Assembly (NCBI RefSeq): GCF_011045165.1
Contig: NZ_JAAKZI010000015.1
Coordinates: forward strand, 1-64,000
From: Arthrobacter silviterrae
GTDB taxonomy: Bacteria; Actinomycetota; Actinomycetes; Actinomycetales; Micrococcaceae
Length of the DNA stretch: 64,000 bases
Direction of reading: 5' to 3'
The notes under the pieces are model-generated. The model did no database searches, was not told the origin of the DNA, and saw only the letters and a program-made list of their open reading frames with translations. The position numbers and the translations under genes were made by a program. Position 1 is the stretch's first letter, and each line of letters begins with the position of its first letter. Positions 41,417 to 49,637 of the stretch are shown piece after piece.

Positions 41417-41440
41417 TACCCTCCGCACCCGTTCTGTCAA
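41413..41440 (-). promoter_or_regulatory. paaI promoter
   Basis: On the minus strand TTGACA (41435-41440) is followed after 16 bases by TATTAC (41413-41418). The -10 overlaps the operator at 41395-41416, which fits repression by steric block. Confidence 0.55.
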
Positions 41441-41456
41441 TCCGGGCCCGGTGTGA

Positions 41457-41485
41457 TTGACGAGGCGCCCGTCACACTATATTCT
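41457..41485 (+). promoter_or_regulatory. paaA promoter
   Basis: TTGACG (41457-41462) is followed after 17 bases by TATTCT (41480-41485). The operator begins at the next base, so it would cover the transcription start. Confidence 0.55.
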
Positions 41486-41502
41486 GAACGAACGGTCGGT
41501 AA
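41486..41502. promoter_or_regulatory. Candidate PaaR operator of paaABCDE
   Basis: The 17-base sequence is identical to that at 30506-30522, GAACGAACGGTCGGTAA. Placed directly after the -10 and before the paaA ribosome-binding site, it should repress the epoxidase operon. Confidence 0.65.
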
Positions 41503-41533
41503 ATAATGATGGCACCACACTAGAGGAGTTTCC

Positions 41534-42562
41534 ATGGCACGGATCGTGCAGCCGGCGGGCCAGCCCGCCCCCACCAACGCACCCAATGCACCGGACGCCC
41601 CAGCCTCGAATGACGCCGCGGGCCAGGCGAACTTTGACGCCATCATTGCCAAGGACTCCCGGGTGGAGCCCAAGGACTGGATGCCGGAGGCCTACCGCCG
41701 CTCACTGGTGCGTCAAATCTCCCAGCACGCCCACTCGGAAATCATCGGCATGCAGCCGGAGGCCAACTGGATCACCCGGGCCCCGAGCCTGAAGCGCAAA
41801 TCAATCCTCATGGCCAAGGTCCAGGACGAGGCCGGCCACGGGCTGTACCTCTACTCCGCCGCGGAAACGCTCGGCACCACGCGCGATGACATGATGGACG
41901 CCCTGGTGGCCGGCAAGGCCCGCTATTCCTCCATCTTCAACTACCCCACCGTGACCTGGGCGGACATGGGCGCCATCGGCTGGATGGTGGACGGCGCCGC
42001 AATCTGCAACCAGGTGCCGCTGTGCCGCGCCTCCTACGGCCCGTACGGCCGGGCCATGGTGCGCGTGTGCAAGGAGGAGTCCTTCCACCAGCGCCAGGGC
42101 TTCGAGATCCTGCTGGAACTGGCCCACGGCACGCCGGAGCAAAAGGCCATGGCGCAGGATGCCGTGAACCGCTGGTATGCCCCGTCGCTGATGATGTTCG
42201 GCCCGCCGGATGACGATTCACCCAACTCCAAGCAGTCCATGGCCTGGAACATCAAGCGCTTCAGCAATGACGAGCTCCGCTCCCGCTTCGTGGGCATGCT
42301 GGCCGAGCAGGTCAAGGTCCTGGGCCTGACCCTGCCGGACAGTGAGATCCGCTTCAACGAGGACACCAAAAAGTGGGAATACGGCCCCCTGGACTGGGAG
42401 GAATTCAAGGAGGTGCTGGCCGGCCGCGGCCCGTGCAACGCCCAGCGCCTGGAACGCCGCCGCTCCGCCCATGAAGACGGCGCCTGGGTCCGCGAGGCTG
42501 CCGCCGCCTACCACGACAAGCAGCTGGCCAAGCAGGCCGCCGAACAGAAAGCAGCAGCCTGA
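41534..42562 (+). CDS. paaA: 1,2-phenylacetyl-CoA epoxidase subunit PaaA
   Basis: This 342-residue protein is the catalytic, di-iron subunit of the multicomponent phenylacetyl-CoA epoxidase. The ferritin-like iron ligands are visible as two ExxH motifs: E99-xx-H102 in QDEAGHG and E182-xx-H185 in EESFHQ. The N-terminal 30 residues are Pro/Ala-rich and unlike the core. The ATG has GAGGAG upstream, and the promoter and operator lie just before. It works with PaaC as a heterotetrameric core and receives electrons from PaaE. Confidence 0.95.
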   Translation: MARIVQPAGQPAPTNAPNAPDAPASNDAAGQANFDAIIAKDSRVEPKDWMPEAYRRSLVRQISQHAHSEIIGMQPEANWITRAPSLKRKSILMAKVQDEAGHGLYLYSAAETLGTTRDDMMDALVAGKARYSSIFNYPTVTWADMGAIGWMVDGAAICNQVPLCRASYGPYGRAMVRVCKEESFHQRQGFEILLELAHGTPEQKAMAQDAVNRWYAPSLMMFGPPDDDSPNSKQSMAWNIKRFSNDELRSRFVGMLAEQVKVLGLTLPDSEIRFNEDTKKWEYGPLDWEEFKEVLAGRGPCNAQRLERRRSAHEDGAWVREAAAAYHDKQLAKQAAEQKAAA

Positions 42563-42564
42563 CC

Positions 42565-42897
42565 ATGAGTGAAGGAACATCAACTGAAGGCGCGACGGCG
42601 GCTGCCGGGGCAGGTGCCCACCGCTGGCCCCTGTGGGAGGTATTTGTCCGTTCCAGCCGCGGGCTCAGCCACGTCCACGCCGGATCCCTCCATGCCCCGG
42701 ACGCCTCCATGGCGCTGCGCAACGCCCGCGACCTCTACACCCGTCGCAACGAGGGCGTGTCCATCTGGGTGGTTCCCTCCGACGCCATCGCCGCCTCCGA
42801 CCCGGACTCCAAGGGCGCCTTCTTTGAATCGCCCCAGGGCAAGGACTACCGCCACGCCACGTATTACACGAAGAGCGAAGGGGTGAAGCACCTGTGA
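42565..42897 (+). CDS. paaB: 1,2-phenylacetyl-CoA epoxidase subunit PaaB
   Basis: This 110-residue subunit contains the conserved WPLWEVFVRSSRGLSHVHAG and NARDLYTRRNEGVSIWVV. PaaB is needed for assembly and electron transfer in the epoxidase and has no cofactor of its own. A 22-residue Gly/Ala/Thr-rich N-terminal lead precedes the core. It starts 2 bases after paaA ends and overlaps the paaC start. Confidence 0.94.
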   Translation: MSEGTSTEGATAAAGAGAHRWPLWEVFVRSSRGLSHVHAGSLHAPDASMALRNARDLYTRRNEGVSIWVVPSDAIAASDPDSKGAFFESPQGKDYRHATYYTKSEGVKHL

Positions 42898-43763
42898 CGG
42901 CCGACATGCACGGAGGCGGGGCCTCCCTGGGGGATTCTTCCGCCTCCGCCACGCGCATCACACCCGGTTTCGCACTGCGCCCCGAGGACATTGCGCTTGC
43001 CGCCAAGCAAGGCACGGCCAGGCCCGGCGCGGACGTGGCCGAATATGCGCTGCGACTGGGCGACGACGCCCTGATCCTGGCCCAGCGCCTGGGCCACTGG
43101 ATCTCCCGTGCGCCGGAGCTTGAGGAGGACGTTGCCCTGGGCAACATCGCCCTGGACCAACTGGGCCACGCCCGCTCCTTCCTCACGTATGCGGGCAGCG
43201 CCTGGGGCAAGTCCGAGGACGATCTTGCCTATTTCCGCCGCGAACCGGAATTCCGCTCCGCGCACCTCTTTGAACAGCCCAACGGCGACTTTGCCGCCAC
43301 CATTGCCCGGCAGTTCATTGCAGCCAGCTACCAGTTCCCGCTGTACCGTGAACTGGCCAAGTCCAGCGACCCCATGCTGGCAGCCATCGCCGCCAAGGCG
43401 GTCAAGGAAGTTGACTACCACCTGGACCACAGCACCCAATGGGTGCTGCGCCTGGCCGGCGGCACGGAGGAGTCCCGGCGCCGCATGGATGCGGGGCTGA
43501 AGCTCATGTGGCCGTTTGTCGGCGAGCTCTTCGAGGACGATCCGCTGACCGCCAAGGTCGGGGACGCCGGCGTCGTGCCGTCATCGTTGAAGGAAGAATT
43601 TGACCGGGGCACCGGCGCAGTCCTGGCCGAGGCCGGGCTGGACGTGTCGGGCCACCCCATGGCCACGGGCGGGGGCCGCCAGGGCCGCCACTCCGAATAC
43701 CTGGGCTTCATCCTGGCGGAGATGCAGGTGCTGGCGCGCGAATTCCCCGGGGCCAGCTGGTGA
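42894..43763 (+). CDS. paaC: 1,2-phenylacetyl-CoA epoxidase subunit PaaC
   Basis: This 289-residue ferritin-like protein pairs with PaaA as a structural partner. The helices EYALRLGDDALILAQRLGHW, then LEEDVALGNIALDQLGHA, and KEVDYHLDHSTQWVLRLAGG, are family-typical. The usual second metal-ligand set of PaaA is not complete, in keeping with a non-catalytic role. The start is the GTG at 42894 that overlaps the paaB stop. An ATG four codons later is an alternative. It overlaps paaD by 4 bases. Confidence 0.93.
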   Translation: MTADMHGGGASLGDSSASATRITPGFALRPEDIALAAKQGTARPGADVAEYALRLGDDALILAQRLGHWISRAPELEEDVALGNIALDQLGHARSFLTYAGSAWGKSEDDLAYFRREPEFRSAHLFEQPNGDFAATIARQFIAASYQFPLYRELAKSSDPMLAAIAAKAVKEVDYHLDHSTQWVLRLAGGTEESRRRMDAGLKLMWPFVGELFEDDPLTAKVGDAGVVPSSLKEEFDRGTGAVLAEAGLDVSGHPMATGGGRQGRHSEYLGFILAEMQVLAREFPGASW

Positions 43764-44320
43764 GTGCCGTGCAGACCGGAACTAGGACGGCGCAGCAGCA
43801 GGCCTGGGACGTTGCCGCGCGGGTGTGCGACCCTGAAATCCCCGTGCTGACCATCGCCGACCTGGGCATCCTGCGCAGCGTTGAAGTGTACGACGCCGGG
43901 TCCCCGGGTGACGCTGCCCCGCAGCTAAGCGCACCCAAGCCTGCCGTGCAGGTCACCATCACGCCCACCTATTCCGGCTGCCCAGCCATGGAGGCCATCC
44001 GCGATGACCTGACGGCAGAATTCAGCCGGGAAGGCTACGCAAAGGTTGACGTGCTCATGGTGCTGTCCCCGGCGTGGACCACCGACTGGATGAGCGAAAC
44101 GGGCCGGGCCAAGCTGGAGGACTACGGCATTGCCCCGCCCAGCGGGCACTCGCGCGCCGGCGGCCACAGCGGCCCCGTCCGGCTGGCCCTCCAGGTCAAG
44201 TGCCCGCAATGCCAATCGCTCAATACCCGCGAACTTACCCGCTTCGGCTCCACCTCCTGCAAGGCGCTCTACGTCTGCCAGGACTGCAAGGAACCGTTTG
44301 ACTACTTCAAGGTGCTCTAA
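43760..44320 (+). CDS. paaD: 1,2-phenylacetyl-CoA epoxidase subunit PaaD
   Basis: This 186-residue protein has an N-terminal MIP18/DUF59-like domain (DVAARVCDPEIPVLTIADLG, then TYSGCPAMEAIRDDL) related to iron-sulfur cluster assembly factors. It also has a C-terminal zinc-ribbon-like tail with CPQCQS and CQDCKEPFDYFKVL. PaaD probably helps mature the Fe-S or di-iron centres of the epoxidase system. The start GTG overlaps the paaC stop, and the stop overlaps paaE (TAATG). Confidence 0.93.
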   Translation: MSAVQTGTRTAQQQAWDVAARVCDPEIPVLTIADLGILRSVEVYDAGSPGDAAPQLSAPKPAVQVTITPTYSGCPAMEAIRDDLTAEFSREGYAKVDVLMVLSPAWTTDWMSETGRAKLEDYGIAPPSGHSRAGGHSGPVRLALQVKCPQCQSLNTRELTRFGSTSCKALYVCQDCKEPFDYFKVL

Positions 44321-45531
44321 TGACAGTTCCCGCAGACGCCACCGCCCGGCGCCGGGCCTCCTTCCACGCGTTGACGGTCAAGGCCGTCCGCAGGCTCACG
44401 GACGACGCCATCGAGGTCGCCTTTGACGTGCCAGCCAAGCTGGCCGGCTGGTACGACTACCTGCCGGGCCAGTATGTGGCCCTGCGCGTGCAGATGCCCG
44501 GCCCCGACGGCGTGGACCGCGAGGTGCGCCGCAGCTACTCCATCTGCGCCGTGCCCGAGCAATTTGAGGACGGCAGCTCCGAAGTGCGCGTGGCCATCAA
44601 GCGCGACATTGGCGGTGAATTCTCCACCTGGGCCAACGCGTCCCTGGCTGCCGGCGCAGTCATGGACGTCATGAGCCCCATGGGCGCGTTCATCTCCAAG
44701 CATGGCAGCCGGGCGGGGTCAGAGGCGGGCGTCTCCAATGTGCTCAACAGCATGAACCACCCGGAAACCCTGGCGCCCACGGCCGGAACGTACGTGGCCA
44801 TTGCGGCCGGCTCCGGCATCACGCCCGTCATGGCCCTGGCCAAGTCCCTTTTGCGCGGCAACCCGGACACCCGCTTCGACCTGGTCTACGCCAACAAGGC
44901 CACCATGGACGTCATGTTCCTGGAGGAACTGGCGGACCTGAAGGACAGGTACCCGCAGCGCTTCGCCCTGCACCACGTGCTCTCCCGCGAACAGCGCATT
45001 GCCCCCCTGATGAGCGGGCGCCTCGACGCGGAGAAGCTTCAGGCACTGCTCGGCACCGCCATCCACGCCGACGACGTCGACGAATGGTTCCTGTGCGGGC
45101 CCTTCGAACTGGTGCAGCTGTGCCGGGACGTCCTGGAAGCCCGCGGCGTGCCCCGCGACAGGGTCCGCTTTGAACTGTTCACCACGGGCCGCCCCGACCG
45201 GCCCGAAGGCCAGGCCGGCCGGCCGGTCCTGGTGGATGAGTCCGAGGAAACGTACAAGATCACCTTCACCCTAGACGGCCTCACGGCGGACATCCTCAGC
45301 CCCACGCACGCCCGCGAGTCCATCCTCAACGCTGCCCTGCGCGTACGCCCCGACGTTCCCTTCGCCTGTGCCGGCGGCGTCTGCGGCACCTGCCGGGCCA
45401 AGCTGGTGAGCGGCACGGTGGACATGGAGGAAAACTACGCCCTCGAACCCGACGAAGTCGCCAACGGCTACGTCCTCACCTGCCAGTCCCGCCCCACCAC
45501 CCCCGAGGTCACCGTTGACTACGACGGCTGA
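44320..45531 (+). CDS. paaE: 1,2-phenylacetyl-CoA epoxidase reductase subunit PaaE
   Basis: This 403-residue reductase has an FAD domain (RRSYSICAVPE), an NAD(P) domain (AIAAGSGITPVMALA and FLCGPFELVQ), and a C-terminal 2Fe-2S ferredoxin domain with CAGGVCGTCRAKL and a last cysteine in LTCQSRP. It passes electrons from NADPH to the di-iron centre of PaaA. All cofactor motifs are present and length is slightly above the usual 350-360. It is the last of five overlapping genes before a 175-base repeat-like gap. Confidence 0.94.
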   Translation: MTVPADATARRRASFHALTVKAVRRLTDDAIEVAFDVPAKLAGWYDYLPGQYVALRVQMPGPDGVDREVRRSYSICAVPEQFEDGSSEVRVAIKRDIGGEFSTWANASLAAGAVMDVMSPMGAFISKHGSRAGSEAGVSNVLNSMNHPETLAPTAGTYVAIAAGSGITPVMALAKSLLRGNPDTRFDLVYANKATMDVMFLEELADLKDRYPQRFALHHVLSREQRIAPLMSGRLDAEKLQALLGTAIHADDVDEWFLCGPFELVQLCRDVLEARGVPRDRVRFELFTTGRPDRPEGQAGRPVLVDESEETYKITFTLDGLTADILSPTHARESILNAALRVRPDVPFACAGGVCGTCRAKLVSGTVDMEENYALEPDEVANGYVLTCQSRPTTPEVTVDYDG

Positions 45532-45546
45532 CGGCCCCGCGCCGCG

Positions 45547-45668
45547 GGCGGCGGAGCCGGCGGTTTGTGTAGGCGCGCATCGCGGCCGGCGTGGCGCGAA
45601 GTGAGCTCTGCGAACGGAGCGCCACCTCCGGTCGTGTCTAAGCGCCGGCAAACCGCCGGGCCGCCGCC
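45547..45668. repeat. Structured element with 20-bp inverted ends in the paa operon
   Basis: GGCGGCGGAGCCGGCGGTTTG (shown by its ends GGCGGCGG and GGCGGTTTG, 45547-45567) pairs with 45649-45668 (CAAACCGCCGG, then GCCGCCGCC) with one or two mismatches. A second, inner inverted repeat (GGCGTGGCGC and GCGCCACC) lies between them. The element fills the gap between paaE and paaG and contains no gene. It looks like a compound REP-type repeat and could also attenuate transcription into paaG. Confidence 0.65.
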
Positions 45669-45706
45669 GACAACGAGGAATCATCGCCACCAACCGAGGA
45701 GCAACC

Positions 45707-46489
45707 GTGATTGAGCTTTCCATTGCCGGCGGAGTGGCCGAGATTGTCCTGAACGCGCCGGAGAAGCTGAACTCGCTCAACGAGGCCGCGCTGGGGGAGC
45801 TGTCGGCTGCCTATGACGAGGCGGCGGAAGGCGCAGCTGCCGGCGCCGTGCGTGCCCTGCTCCTGAGGGGTGAGGGCCGGGCGTTTTGCGCCGGGCGCGA
45901 CATTGCAGGCGTGGAGGCCGCCACGGATGACGTCAGCGGCTACCTCGACGGGCTCCTGGCCCCGCTCATGAAGAAGATGGCAGCATTCCCCGCCCCCACG
46001 TTTGCCGCCGCGCACGGCGCCTGCCTGGGGGTGGGGCTGGGCCTGCTGGTTGCCACGGACGTGGTGTACGTGGCGGAGAACGCAAAGATCGGATCGCCCT
46101 TTGCGAACCTTGGCGCCACGCTGGATTCCGGCGGCCACTGGCTGTTCACCGAAAGGCTCGGCACCCATCGGGCGCTGGACCTGATCTACACGGCCGAGCT
46201 CATCAGCGGTGCCGAGGCGGTGGCGTCGGGGCTGTTCAGCCGGGCGAAGCCGGCGGAGGAACTGCTGGACTTCACCCGGGCGGCGGCGGCCAAGGCGGCC
46301 GGTGGGCCCACCCGGGCATTCATTGCCAGCAAAACCCTCGTGGCACAAATCCGCGACCGCAGGCTGGGACTGTGGGACGCCGTCGTGCTTGAAAATGAGG
46401 CGCAGGCGGCGCTGTCCAAAACAGCAGACTACGCCGAAGGTTTCGCCGCCTTCACTGCCAAGCGCAAGCCGGGCTTCACCGGGAAGTAG
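45707..46489 (+). CDS. paaG: Enoyl-CoA hydratase/isomerase, probable PaaG
   Basis: This 260-residue crotonase-fold protein is the likely 2-(1,2-epoxy-1,2-dihydrophenyl)acetyl-CoA isomerase that makes oxepin-CoA. The oxyanion segments are AFCAGRDIAGV and AAHGACLGVGLGLLVATDVV. GATLDSGGHWLF carries the aspartate characteristic of PaaG-type isomerases. The start is a GTG with GAGGAG 6 bases upstream. It follows paaE after a repeat-like gap. Other crotonase functions cannot be excluded from sequence alone, and the context decides the name. Confidence 0.8.
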   Translation: MIELSIAGGVAEIVLNAPEKLNSLNEAALGELSAAYDEAAEGAAAGAVRALLLRGEGRAFCAGRDIAGVEAATDDVSGYLDGLLAPLMKKMAAFPAPTFAAAHGACLGVGLGLLVATDVVYVAENAKIGSPFANLGATLDSGGHWLFTERLGTHRALDLIYTAELISGAEAVASGLFSRAKPAEELLDFTRAAAAKAAGGPTRAFIASKTLVAQIRDRRLGLWDAVVLENEAQAALSKTADYAEGFAAFTAKRKPGFTGK

Positions 46490-46495
46490 CCGCCC

Positions 46496-47329
46496 CTACT
46501 TCCGTCCCGTGAAGTGCTCCATGGACTTGTAGACGCCGAAGACTCGCCCGGCCACCAGGTCCCAGGCGGCCAGGGGCAGCACGCCGCGCAGGGCCGTGCT
46601 CAGCTTGACGGTCCACGGCATCATGAGGATGGGCGTGCCCTCCTTCATGGCCTGCCACACTCGCTTCGTCACGTCCGCAGGCTCCAGGAGCGGGGTCAGC
46701 AGTGGCCCGCGGGCGCCTTCAAACATGCCGGTCTTGATGTAGGAAGGGCAGAAGGTGGTCACCTTGATGTGGCGGTGGCCGGCCTGCGCCAGTTCCAGCC
46801 GGAGCGAATCGCTCCAGCCGATCACGGCCCACTTGGAGGACGAGTAGACACTCATGCGCGGGTTGGCGAGCAGCCCCGCGGCGGAGGCCACGTTGACTAT
46901 GCGCGAGGGCCGCCCGCCCGCGATCATGGCGGGCAGGAACTCGCGGGTGATGTGCATCAGGGCCAGCGTGTTGATGGCCATCGTGGCGGCAATGTCCGCA
47001 CGCTGGTCGTGTTCCCAGAAGTACTTGCCCCGCACTATGCCGGCGTTGTTGATGAGGATGTCCGGCGTGCCGACTTCCGTGCGCACCCTTTCCGCGGCAG
47101 CCTCGATCGCCTCCAGGCTGCCGACGTCCACCGCGTAGCTGTGGATCTCGGAGCCGCGGCCGGCAAGCTCCGCCGCGGCTGCTTCCAGCAGTTCGCCATT
47201 GATGTCCCACAGCACCACATGCGCGGCACGGTCCGCCACGGCGAGCTGGGCGTACATCTTCCCCATGCCCATGGCGGCGCCGGTGATGAGGACGGTGGTT
47301 CCAGCGAGGGATGCGAGGGTCTCGGTCAT
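46496..47329 (-). CDS. Short-chain dehydrogenase/reductase
   Basis: This 277-residue SDR has the NAD(P) motif TGAAMGMG (residues 16-23), NNAG, the catalytic serine in NVASAAG and the YSSSK motif near residue 158. A C-terminal extension with hydrophobic character (WDLVAGRVFGVYKSM) may touch membranes. It overlaps the stop of the alkyl-DHAP-synthase-like gene by 4 bases, so the pair is coupled. A 1-acyl/alkyl-DHAP reductase role is attractive given its partner, but this is inference. Confidence 0.82.
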   Translation of the reverse strand: MTETLASLAGTTVLITGAAMGMGKMYAQLAVADRAAHVVLWDINGELLEAAAAELAGRGSEIHSYAVDVGSLEAIEAAAERVRTEVGTPDILINNAGIVRGKYFWEHDQRADIAATMAINTLALMHITREFLPAMIAGGRPSRIVNVASAAGLLANPRMSVYSSSKWAVIGWSDSLRLELAQAGHRHIKVTTFCPSYIKTGMFEGARGPLLTPLLEPADVTKRVWQAMKEGTPILMMPWTVKLSTALRGVLPLAAWDLVAGRVFGVYKSMEHFTGRK

Positions 47330-49002
47330 GGGGTTCCTGACGACGGGGAGGGGATGAGCTTGCCGGGGTTCATGATGCCTTCGGGGTCCAGGGTGTCCTT
47401 GATGCTGCGCAGCACCTGGACGCCCAGGTCCCCGATTTCAGCGCGGAGGTAGGGTGCGTGGTCCAGGCCGACGGCGTGGTGGTGGGTGATGGTGGCGCCC
47501 GCGGCAACGATGGCGTTGCTGGCCGCCGCCTTGACGCGGGCGTTTTGGGCCAGCCCGTCCTCCTCCAGCCCGGCGAGGAAGGTGAAGTAGAGGGAGGCGC
47601 CGTCGGAATAGACGTGCGAGATGTGCGTCTGGACGTACGCGGCGGCGCCTTTGGCCTGGAGGGCGCTGAGGATGGCACCCCGCACACTGCGGTACGTGTC
47701 TTCGAGGCGCCCCCAGGTGGCGGCAGTCTCCAGCGTCTCCACGTAGACGCCCCGGGTCAGCAGCTCGTCGCGCAGGTACGGTCCGCTGAACCGCCCGTGT
47801 TCCCATGACTTCCCGGGCAGCGGCCCCAGGGCGATGCCGCCGGCCTGCCGCAGGATCCGGGCACTGCGCCGCTTGCGGGCGCGTGCCTGGCCCGCATCGC
47901 CTTCCCAGACAAACAGTGCCAGCGCCGGCGTCTTCTGGCCGCGGACAGCGAGGTAGTGGGACAGTGCGCCGGTCTTCGCCCCGCCCAGCCTGAAGGTCGA
48001 CGCCGTTTCATCCGTATCGCTGAGCCGGCACACATGTGGCATGTCGCCCCGGGCGCCGTTGTGCCGGAGCTTGCGCAGGGCCTCCGCCCCAGCCTCAAAG
48101 GTGGGGAAGGTCCATGCGCCGTACACCTTGGCCTGCGGTGCGGGGACCACCTTGACGGTGGCCTGCGTAATCACACCCAGTGTGCCTTCGCTGCCCAGCA
48201 CCACGTCGAGCAGTTTGGGTCCGGCGGCCGATCCCGGCGCCAGGGAGCCGGCGTCGAACGGGCCCGCGGGCGTTTCGAGGTGGGCGGCCTTGACCAGCTG
48301 GTCCAGGCGTCCGTAGCCGGTGGAGGCCTGTCCGGCGGACCGCGTGGCCACGTAGCCGCCCAGCGTGGCCTCCTGGTGGCTTTGCGGAAAGTGCCCCAGC
48401 GTGAAGCCGTGCGGGGCCAGCGCCGCCTCGATGGCCGGGCCGCGGATCCCGGCCTCGAAGGTGGCGGTGCGGGAGGCCGGGTCCACGTGGAGCAGCCGGT
48501 CCAGGCGCCGCAGGTCCAGGGTGAGGGTGCCGGAAAACTGCCCGCGCAGCGGTTCCACCCCGCCCACCACGGAGGTTCCGCCGCCAAATGGCACCACCGC
48601 CACTTTGCGCTTCACGCACAGGGCCAGGACGGCGCCCACTTCCTCGCTGCCGCCCGGGTAGACGACGGCGTCCGGGGCGCCGAGGGCATCCCCGCTGCGG
48701 CGGCGCAACAGGTCCGGGGTGCTCTTGCCGCCGGCGTGGAGGATTCGTTCCGCAGCGTCCGTGGAGACGTGCCCGGGGCCCACAATGTCGCGCAGTTCCG
48801 CCAGCACGGAATCGTCCAGTGCGGGTGCGGACAGCCGGACATCGGCGAGGGCTGTGGGCGGGTGAATGGCCTCGACGCCTGCCAGCCCCAGCGTGCGGCG
48901 CAGGAACTCGAGGGCGGAGGCGCTCAGCGGCCGGGCGCGGTAAGGGTCGCCCCAGCCGTACCAGACCGACCGGGGGATTTCCTCTGTGAGGTGGGTCACC
49001 AT
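47326..49002 (-). CDS. FAD-binding oxidase, alkyl-DHAP synthase-like
   Basis: This 558-residue protein has a PCMH/FAD_binding_4 domain (VAVVPFGGGTSVVGGV, then GGYVATRSAGQASTGYGRLD and GSEGTLGVITQATVKV). Its C-terminal FAD-oxidase domain contains a histidine run, THHHAVG, that in alkyl-DHAP synthase lies at the active site. EEIPRSVWYGWGDP at the N-terminus is shared with that family. The relative Rv2251 of M. tuberculosis lies beside homologous glpD, TetR and DAG-kinase genes, from memory. Alkyl-DHAP synthase makes ether lipids, though D-lactate/glycolate oxidase-type activity is the alternative. The ATG at 49002 has no clear ribosome-binding site. Confidence 0.8.
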   Translation of the reverse strand: MVTHLTEEIPRSVWYGWGDPYRARPLSASALEFLRRTLGLAGVEAIHPPTALADVRLSAPALDDSVLAELRDIVGPGHVSTDAAERILHAGGKSTPDLLRRRSGDALGAPDAVVYPGGSEEVGAVLALCVKRKVAVVPFGGGTSVVGGVEPLRGQFSGTLTLDLRRLDRLLHVDPASRTATFEAGIRGPAIEAALAPHGFTLGHFPQSHQEATLGGYVATRSAGQASTGYGRLDQLVKAAHLETPAGPFDAGSLAPGSAAGPKLLDVVLGSEGTLGVITQATVKVVPAPQAKVYGAWTFPTFEAGAEALRKLRHNGARGDMPHVCRLSDTDETASTFRLGGAKTGALSHYLAVRGQKTPALALFVWEGDAGQARARKRRSARILRQAGGIALGPLPGKSWEHGRFSGPYLRDELLTRGVYVETLETAATWGRLEDTYRSVRGAILSALQAKGAAAYVQTHISHVYSDGASLYFTFLAGLEEDGLAQNARVKAAASNAIVAAGATITHHHAVGLDHAPYLRAEIGDLGVQVLRSIKDTLDPEGIMNPGKLIPSPSSGTP

Positions 49003-49011
49003 AGGATACAG

Positions 49012-49020
49012 TGTGACACA
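49012..49020. promoter_or_regulatory. Small palindrome in the 17-base divergent gap
   Basis: TGTGACACA is symmetric about its central base and touches the TetR start codon. The whole gap between the divergent ATGs (49003-49019) is only 17 bases. It is a possible operator for the TetR product, but too short to be certain. Confidence 0.3.
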
Positions 49021-49637
49021 TGAAGTCACAACGTACCAGCACGCCGGCTGATGACAAGCTGCTGGCGGCCACGCGGGAGGCCGTGGTGGTCCACGGCGTC
49101 CGGCGGACCACTGCGAATGACATTGCCGAGAGGGCGGGCATCTCCCGCATGACGTTTTACCGGCGGATGGGCTCGGTGGACAACGCGGTGCTGGCCGCGC
49201 TCACCGAGGAGTTTCGCCGCTACGCAGGGGTGGCGGGCCACCCGGCCTCAGGCACTGCCCGCCGCCAGCTGGTGCACTTCGCGGTGGAAAGCGTGCGGGT
49301 GTTCGCCACCTCGGAGCTGATCGCCTCCATAGCCGAGCGCGACCCCGAATTCCTGATCCCCTACGTGACCGACCGCTTCGGCGCCAGCCAGCAGATTGTC
49401 CTGGACAGGCTGCAGGCACTGCTGGACGCCGGCGCCGCCGACGGCAGCATTGAGGCCTCGGCCGGCACAGCCACCACGGTGCTGCTGGCTGTCCAGGGCG
49501 TGGCGCTCTCCTCCCGGGTTTTGCTGAAGTCGGGCTCGTTCGAGGGCACCGTCGCTGAACTGGGAAAGATGCTGGAACGGTTCCTGACGCCGTCGGGCGC
49601 CACGGCTGACGGCGCCGTTCGGGCCGGAGGGGAGTGA
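49020..49637 (+). CDS. TetR/AcrR family transcriptional regulator
   Basis: This 205-residue regulator has a TetR helix-turn-helix (LLAATREAVVVHGVRRTTAND, given here by its ends LLAATREAVV and RRTTAND, then IAERAGISRMTFYRRMGS) and a helical effector domain. It is divergent from the flavoprotein-SDR pair and overlaps the glycerol-3-phosphate dehydrogenase gene by 4 bases (GTGA). It therefore probably controls both arms. The ligand is unknown; a lipid or acyl-CoA is plausible from context. No ribosome-binding site precedes the ATG, so the message may be leaderless or nearly so. Confidence 0.85.
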   Translation: MKSQRTSTPADDKLLAATREAVVVHGVRRTTANDIAERAGISRMTFYRRMGSVDNAVLAALTEEFRRYAGVAGHPASGTARRQLVHFAVESVRVFATSELIASIAERDPEFLIPYVTDRFGASQQIVLDRLQALLDAGAADGSIEASAGTATTVLLAVQGVALSSRVLLKSGSFEGTVAELGKMLERFLTPSGATADGAVRAGGE

